NCBI GenBank assembly: GCA_017520185.1
Contig: JAFXGO010000008.1
Span: 1 to 64,000, forward strand
Reading direction: 5' to 3'
Length of the DNA stretch: 64,000 bases
DNA from: Elusimicrobiaceae bacterium
GTDB taxonomy: Bacteria > Elusimicrobiota > Elusimicrobia > Elusimicrobiales > Elusimicrobiaceae
Positions 59,652 to 64,000 of this stretch are shown here, one piece after another (position 1 is the stretch's first letter; every line of letters begins with the position of its first letter). The translations under genes were made by a program, and so were the position numbers. Under the pieces are notes generated by a model that did no database searches, was not told where the DNA came from, and worked only from the letters and a program-made list of their open reading frames with translations.

Positions 59652-61280
59652 TTAAGCAGCTATACCGAATTTAGAGAAAATTACGTATACTGCAAATACG
59701 GACAATACAATTACAACACTCATCACGGTGCCCGCACTCCAAGGAGTCGTATCCACGACGTGCAAGTCTTTTGCATCGTCATATTTGTTGGTAGCCGGCG
59801 CAAATTTGCCCGTTAAGTACATAAAGACAATGGCAATGACAAACAAGATAGCCATTACGTGCAAGAAGTGCAACGAAGACAACCACCCAAGTACAGGGAT
59901 TACTTCTTTACCGCCAAACGGAATCTGTGTCAAACCGTAAGCAATGATGAAGAAAACCAACGTCACTTTAGCAGCCCAAGCCGGAGCGGTTTTATTGAGC
60001 ATACCAAAGATAATCAAAGTGAAAATAGGTACGTTGTAAAAACCGTTCACCATTTGCAGGTAGTTAAACAAGCCAGACGGTGCTTTGGCAATTAGCGGGG
60101 CCACACACATAGAGAACACCGCCAAAATAACCGCCACCACTTTACCGGCCACTACCACTTGTCTATCCGTAGCATCAGGCTTGATATAAGGTTTGTAGAT
60201 GTTTAACATAAACAAAGTGGACGTAGAGTTCAAAGCGGCATTAAAGGAACTTAAAATAGCACCGAATAAGACCGCCGCAAAGAAACCCGTCAAGTAAAAA
60301 GGAAGCACTTTATTTACCAACATCGGATACGCCATATCACCAATTTGCAACGGATTATCTTGGAAGATATGAAATGCCACGATTCCGGGAATAATTAAGT
60401 ACAAGGGACCAAACAACTTAAACGTTGCCGCTAACAACAAGCCTTTTTGACCTTCTTTGAGGTTCTTGGCAGCCAAAGCACGTTGAATAATAGTTTGGTT
60501 GCAACCCCAATAGAAAAGGTTCACCAAGAACATACCGGTAAACATGGTCAAGAAAGGAACAGGATCTTTCGGACCGCCGATGGCGTTGAATTTTTCCGGA
60601 TGGGCTTCAATAACGGTTTTCAAACCGCCGATCATATCCCCACCACCCACGTACATCAAGGCAAAAATAGGAATCATCAAACCGCCGATAATCAAACCGA
60701 TACCGTTTAACGTATCGGCAATAGCCATAATACGCAAACCGCCGGCTAAACAGTAAATAACACCTAAAATACCAATAGCCACTACCACAATAACAATAGC
60801 GGTCATGTAGTCCACGTTAAACGTACCCATGATGTCAAAAATACCGCCCATACCGATAGCACCGGAATAAAGCACCGTAGGCAGCAAAATCAACACATAA
60901 CCGGCTAAGAACAGGAAGTTAACAATCTGCTTAGTCGTCGCATCGTAGCGTTCGCCAATAAATTCAGGAATGGTGGCATAACCTTTTTTCAGATAACGGG
61001 GCAAAAAGAAAAAAGCCACGATAATCAGCGCTAAAGAAGCACCCACTTCGTAGCCCATGCCGGACATATTAAACATATATCCCTGACCGTTCAAGCCCAC
61101 CATTTGTTCCGTTGACAGGTTTGTCAATAGCAAAGAAGCAGCAATTACCCAGCCTGTCAGTCCACGCCCAGCCAAGAAGTATCCTTCTTGAGATGAGGTA
61201 TCGTTCTTGCGTGTGAGGTAATAAGAAAGCCCCAACACAAGAGCAGTAAAACCTACAAACGACACGATTGTAAGTAGCAT
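59652..61280 (-). CDS. Sodium:solute symporter (SSS/SLC5 family)
   Basis: 542 residues with about 14 membrane segments. GYFLAGRGLTGWVIAASLLLTNLSTEQMVGLNG and YATIPEFIGERY are SSS signatures; the form resembles SGLT-type sugar symporters. Couples Na+ entry to uptake of a sugar or similar solute. Substrate cannot be set by sequence alone. Confidence 0.88.
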   Translation of the reverse strand: MLLTIVSFVGFTALVLGLSYYLTRKNDTSSQEGYFLAGRGLTGWVIAASLLLTNLSTEQMVGLNGQGYMFNMSGMGYEVGASLALIIVAFFFLPRYLKKGYATIPEFIGERYDATTKQIVNFLFLAGYVLILLPTVLYSGAIGMGGIFDIMGTFNVDYMTAIVIVVVAIGILGVIYCLAGGLRIMAIADTLNGIGLIIGGLMIPIFALMYVGGGDMIGGLKTVIEAHPEKFNAIGGPKDPVPFLTMFTGMFLVNLFYWGCNQTIIQRALAAKNLKEGQKGLLLAATFKLFGPLYLIIPGIVAFHIFQDNPLQIGDMAYPMLVNKVLPFYLTGFFAAVLFGAILSSFNAALNSTSTLFMLNIYKPYIKPDATDRQVVVAGKVVAVILAVFSMCVAPLIAKAPSGLFNYLQMVNGFYNVPIFTLIIFGMLNKTAPAWAAKVTLVFFIIAYGLTQIPFGGKEVIPVLGWLSSLHFLHVMAILFVIAIVFMYLTGKFAPATNKYDDAKDLHVVDTTPWSAGTVMSVVIVLSVFAVYVIFSKFGIAA

Positions 61281-61448
61281 CCATCCTCCGTAAGAGATAA
61301 TTTAACGACTTTTTGTACTACACGGCACAAGCACCGCTTCCTACAAAATCGGCTTTTAAAAAACACTTGCGAAACACAAATTTAATGGCTATACTTTCAT
61401 TGTAATTATAAAAACTCATTAAGTCAATTGTTTCTGCAAGGAGGTATT

Positions 61449-61973
61449 ATGATTATTTGGTTTATCTTCGGATTTATGTGTGCATTTGTTATATTATGCG
61501 TGTTGGCATACTTTAAATTTTTGTCCTTACATAAAACCATCAAGCGAACGTGGCTGCGTTTGGACGTCAGTTTAAAAAATCGTCGGGACATGCTGCCCAA
61601 TTTATCCTTAATTGCCGCCGCTTTTGACCAAGAAGACCGCTCTTTTTCAACGGAGCTGAACCATCTTAAAGAAAAAATTCTTTTTTGCAATGATATAGAA
61701 AAACGTATCCGTTGCGAGGAAGAAATTTCAAAACATTTGCGTCAATTATTTACCTTAGCCTGCAAATCACCTGACTTTAAACAAGACGAGCATTTCCAAC
61801 ACATACGCAAAAAATTATCCTCCTTAGAAGGGCGTGTGCAAAGTTGCAAAAAACGCTACAACAGCGCCGTAAGAGATTTTAATACGTTGGCAGATATTTT
61901 TCCGTTGAACATCATTGTCAATGTATTAGAATTTAAAAGATTTAGTTATTTTGATTTCGAAAACAGCCTATAA
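61449..61973 (+). CDS. Divergent LemA-like membrane protein
   Basis: 174 residues from ATG 61449 (AAGGAGG upstream). One N-terminal membrane helix, then a helical domain with RLDVSLKNRRDMLPNLSLIAAAF and RVQSCKKRYNSAVRDFNTLADIFPLNII, which parallel the LemA blocks at 63044-63607 (RYDLIPNLVETVKGY; AARRFYNGNVLAYNTKTELFPSNMV). Probably a diverged duplicate. Confidence 0.7.
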   Translation: MIIWFIFGFMCAFVILCVLAYFKFLSLHKTIKRTWLRLDVSLKNRRDMLPNLSLIAAAFDQEDRSFSTELNHLKEKILFCNDIEKRIRCEEEISKHLRQLFTLACKSPDFKQDEHFQHIRKKLSSLEGRVQSCKKRYNSAVRDFNTLADIFPLNIIVNVLEFKRFSYFDFENSL

Positions 61974-62000
61974 AAAAATCCCGCTTTAAGCGGGATTTTT
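61974..62000. terminator. Bidirectional terminator
   Basis: AAAAATCCCGCTT/AAGCGGGATTTTT between convergent genes. Confidence 0.9.
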
Positions 62001-62003
62001 ATT

Positions 62004-63044
62004 TTAAGCAATCCTTCTACCATCCATTTCTTGCAAGGCTTTGACACGTTTGGAAATTGGCGGGTGGGTGGCCGTTAAACCGGAAAGAACACTAAAAAGG
62101 CCCATTTTCTCAAGCGGATTGGCAATACACATCGCCGCCATACTGGCACGGCGGTCTAAGGCTTCTACCCGCGGGTCCCCACTGATTTTTTGTAAAGCGC
62201 GTGCCAATGCGGCAGGGTTGCGCGTCATGTAGGCCGCTGTAGCATCGGCCTGATATTCCCTTGTGCGGGAAATAGCCAAACGAATCAGGGGAGCAATTAA
62301 ATATCCGTATATGGCAAAAAATATACCTAATATTAAAAAGAATAAGGCCGTCGATCCTTTGTTTTTGCTGTTGGAACGGAGGGAACTTCTTAAACCCATA
62401 CGAAAACAAATCTCCGCCAAAAACGTAAAGAACGATATCCCTGCTACGGTAATGAGCATCAGGCGGATATCGCGGTTTTGGATATGGGACAACTCATGGG
62501 CGATTACTCCCTCCAGTTCGGCGCGCTCTAATTTTTGCACAATTCCCTTGGTAAGCGCGATGGAAGCATGATATGGGTCTCTGCCGGTAGCAAAGGCATT
62601 GAGAGAGGAGTCATTAATAATGTAGACACGTGGCATCGGCATACCGCTGGCAATACACAGATTTTCTACCAAGCAATATATTTCAGGTTGGTCCTTGCGC
62701 GTAATTTCCAGACCGCCGATACTCTTGATAATCATCATATCGCCCATAAAATAGGAAATCACTAACCACAGCACGGCCCCCAGCCAAAGCAAGGGCAATA
62801 TATGCTCTGCTGCTTTATTGGTACGCTCTACAAGGATTTGAAAAGTACTGGGGTATTCTTCCACAGATTCATAATAGGCTGCCTCTTGCTCCGAAAGATA
62901 ATTCGGGTCAGGCTGCAAACTAAAAATACCGAATAAAAAAAGATAAGATAATAAAGCAAAAGTCAGCGGAAAAAGCAAAACAAGCAGCCATGTGCGCCGC
63001 TTGTTTTGCGCTATAAAATCATAGGTAGTTAAAATTTTATTCAT
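62004..63044 (-). CDS. HtpX-like M48 metalloprotease
   Basis: 346 residues. Two N-terminal membrane segments, a zinc site HELSH (HExxH) in GVIAHELSHIQNRD, two more hydrophobic segments and a downstream Glu in SRTREYQADA as third ligand. Membrane quality-control protease. Overlaps lemA by one base (TAATG), the typical lemA-htpX pair. Confidence 0.9.
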   Translation of the reverse strand: MNKILTTYDFIAQNKRRTWLLVLLFPLTFALLSYLFLFGIFSLQPDPNYLSEQEAAYYESVEEYPSTFQILVERTNKAAEHILPLLWLGAVLWLVISYFMGDMMIIKSIGGLEITRKDQPEIYCLVENLCIASGMPMPRVYIINDSSLNAFATGRDPYHASIALTKGIVQKLERAELEGVIAHELSHIQNRDIRLMLITVAGISFFTFLAEICFRMGLRSSLRSNSKNKGSTALFFLILGIFFAIYGYLIAPLIRLAISRTREYQADATAAYMTRNPAALARALQKISGDPRVEALDRRASMAAMCIANPLEKMGLFSVLSGLTATHPPISKRVKALQEMDGRRIA

Positions 63045-63607
63045 TAAAATTTAACATCCACAGCCTTACGGGCGGCTTGTTCGTCTTCGGAAAGTTCAAA
63101 AAATTCATATTTTTCGAAGTGAAACCACGTAGCTACCATATTGCTGGGGAACAGTTCCGTCTTGGTATTATAAGCAAGCACATTACCGTTGTAGAAGCGA
63201 CGGGCGGCTTGGATTTTGTCTTCCGTATCGCGCAATTCGCGTTGCAATTCCATGAAGTTTTGGTTGGCTTTTAAATCGGGATAATTTTCCGTCAAAGCAA
63301 AGACTGATTTCAAAGCACCCGTTAACACATTTTCATTTTTGGATACTTCGGCCATGCTGTTATGCGGGGCCATAGCGGCATTACGGGCCTGGATTACTTT
63401 TTCCAAAGTACCGCTTTCATGCGCGGCATATCCTTTCACCGTTTCTACCAAATTGGGAATCAAATCATAACGGCGCTTCATTTGTACTTCAATATCACTC
63501 CATGCCTCTTTTACGCGGTTTCTCAACGTCACAAAACCGTTATATGTCACCACAAAATAAATACCGATCACTACAATAATAATTACAGCTATTCCAATCC
63601 CTGTCAT
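63044..63607 (-). CDS. lemA: LemA family protein
   Basis: 187 residues. One N-terminal membrane helix then the LemA helical domain with NRVKEAWSDIEVQMKRRYDLIPNLVETVKGYAAHE. Translationally coupled to the M48 protease gene. Function not well defined. Confidence 0.92.
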   Translation of the reverse strand: MTGIGIAVIIIVVIGIYFVVTYNGFVTLRNRVKEAWSDIEVQMKRRYDLIPNLVETVKGYAAHESGTLEKVIQARNAAMAPHNSMAEVSKNENVLTGALKSVFALTENYPDLKANQNFMELQRELRDTEDKIQAARRFYNGNVLAYNTKTELFPSNMVATWFHFEKYEFFELSEDEQAARKAVDVKF

Positions 63608-63628
63608 TTGTTTTTTTCTCCTTACTTA

Positions 63629-64000
63629 CTATTTTAAAATTGGACTATCTTTTTTACAGCATTGAACATCTCTTCCTACTTTCCTTATGGTGTGTTTATA
63701 AAAATTAGCATGACATGTGACTCCAAGAAGATATTTTCCATTATCCTTAATTCTATTACAAAAACCCTCAGCCGCAGTAGATGTCCATACTATCCAAAAA
63801 TTCATAGTACAATTTGACGCACTTGATGGTTTTTTCAGATACTTTTCACAAAATTTTTTAGCGCCAAGACTTTTAAGATCATCAAACATGTCATCTTCAT
63901 TATATGTTAACTCCTTAGTCATGCAAAGTGTATTCGATGGTACGGATTCAGGATCACAATTTGTACTTTCATGTTTATTTCCTTCCCATTCAAAATAGTA
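63629..64000 (-). CDS. Cys-rich protein of unknown function (5' end beyond window)
   Basis: The frame stays open to the window edge and ends at TAA 63629, so only the C-terminal 123 residues are visible. Cysteines recur (NTLC, KFCEKY, NCTM, FCNRI, VTCHANF, QCC), suggesting a disulfide-bonded exported protein. It could be the C-terminal domain of another pilin-like protein, but the N-terminus is needed. Confidence 0.55.
   Translation of the reverse strand, partial: YYFEWEGNKHESTNCDPESVPSNTLCMTKELTYNEDDMFDDLKSLGAKKFCEKYLKKPSSASNCTMNFWIVWTSTAAEGFCNRIKDNGKYLLGVTCHANFYKHTIRKVGRDVQCCKKDSPILK

Overview
The window looks like a chromosomal stretch from a gut-type Elusimicrobiota bacterium (Elusimicrobium/Avelusimicrobium-like). 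This placement is an inference. It rests on pilin-like proteins sharing one nearly invariant N-terminus, AT-leaning sequence, Gram-negative envelope features (outer-membrane-barrel-like proteins, a lipoprotein) and fermentative genes (ATP-type PEP carboxykinase, NhaC antiporter, sodium:solute symporter). No rRNA is present to confirm it.

Layout. Positions 1-4000 hold secreted and lipoprotein genes of unknown function. At 4-11.6 kb are hisS-aspS, two glycosyltransferases, a small secreted protein, tRNA-Arg(CCG), a pilin-like gene and a barrel-like outer-membrane protein. At 11.69-29.11 kb a 17.4-kb genomic island sits in tRNA-Arg(GCG), bounded by a perfect 51-bp direct repeat of the tRNA 3' half. 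At 29-38 kb are NhaC, a second barrel protein, a SWIB protein, pckA, an aminotransferase, an Mrp ATPase and a DUF2157/DUF4401/GDYXXLXY membrane operon. At 38-46 kb are another secreted protein, tRNA-Ser, tRNA-Ala followed by decayed tandem tRNA copies, asnS, an ankyrin protein and the lipid/ribosome operon DUF177-rpmF-plsX-fabG-acpP-rnc. At 46-53 kb is the translation cluster rpsB-tsf-pyrH-frr, then a pilin and typA. At 54-64 kb are a GGGtGRT/Fe-S scaffold pair, serC, a DksA-like protein, a repeat-rich secreted protein, an RDD protein, an SSS symporter, lemA-htpX and a cut-off Cys-rich gene.

The island is the accessory core. Its left part carries an AbiA-like reverse transcriptase with a C-terminal HEPN-type motif and a four-gene operon: SNF2-type helicase, DUF4391-like protein, type III methyltransferase and type III restriction subunit. 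Its middle holds mobility and control genes: a phage gene II/X-like Rep, HTH, excisionase-like, ribbon-helix-helix and tyrosine integrase genes, several too small for routine gene finding. Its right end carries an AbiE toxin-antitoxin pair. A 240-bp block of nested palindromes with iteron-like repeats lies between the defence operon and rep and is a candidate origin or structured leader.

Two patterns run across the chromosomal part. First, five unrelated secreted-protein genes share a tripartite GGNCC-type element placed directly against the -35 box, about 60 nt before the start codon, which predicts a dedicated regulator. Second, at least five genes have a -10 box only 6-8 nt before the start codon and no ribosome binding site, which predicts leaderless mRNAs.
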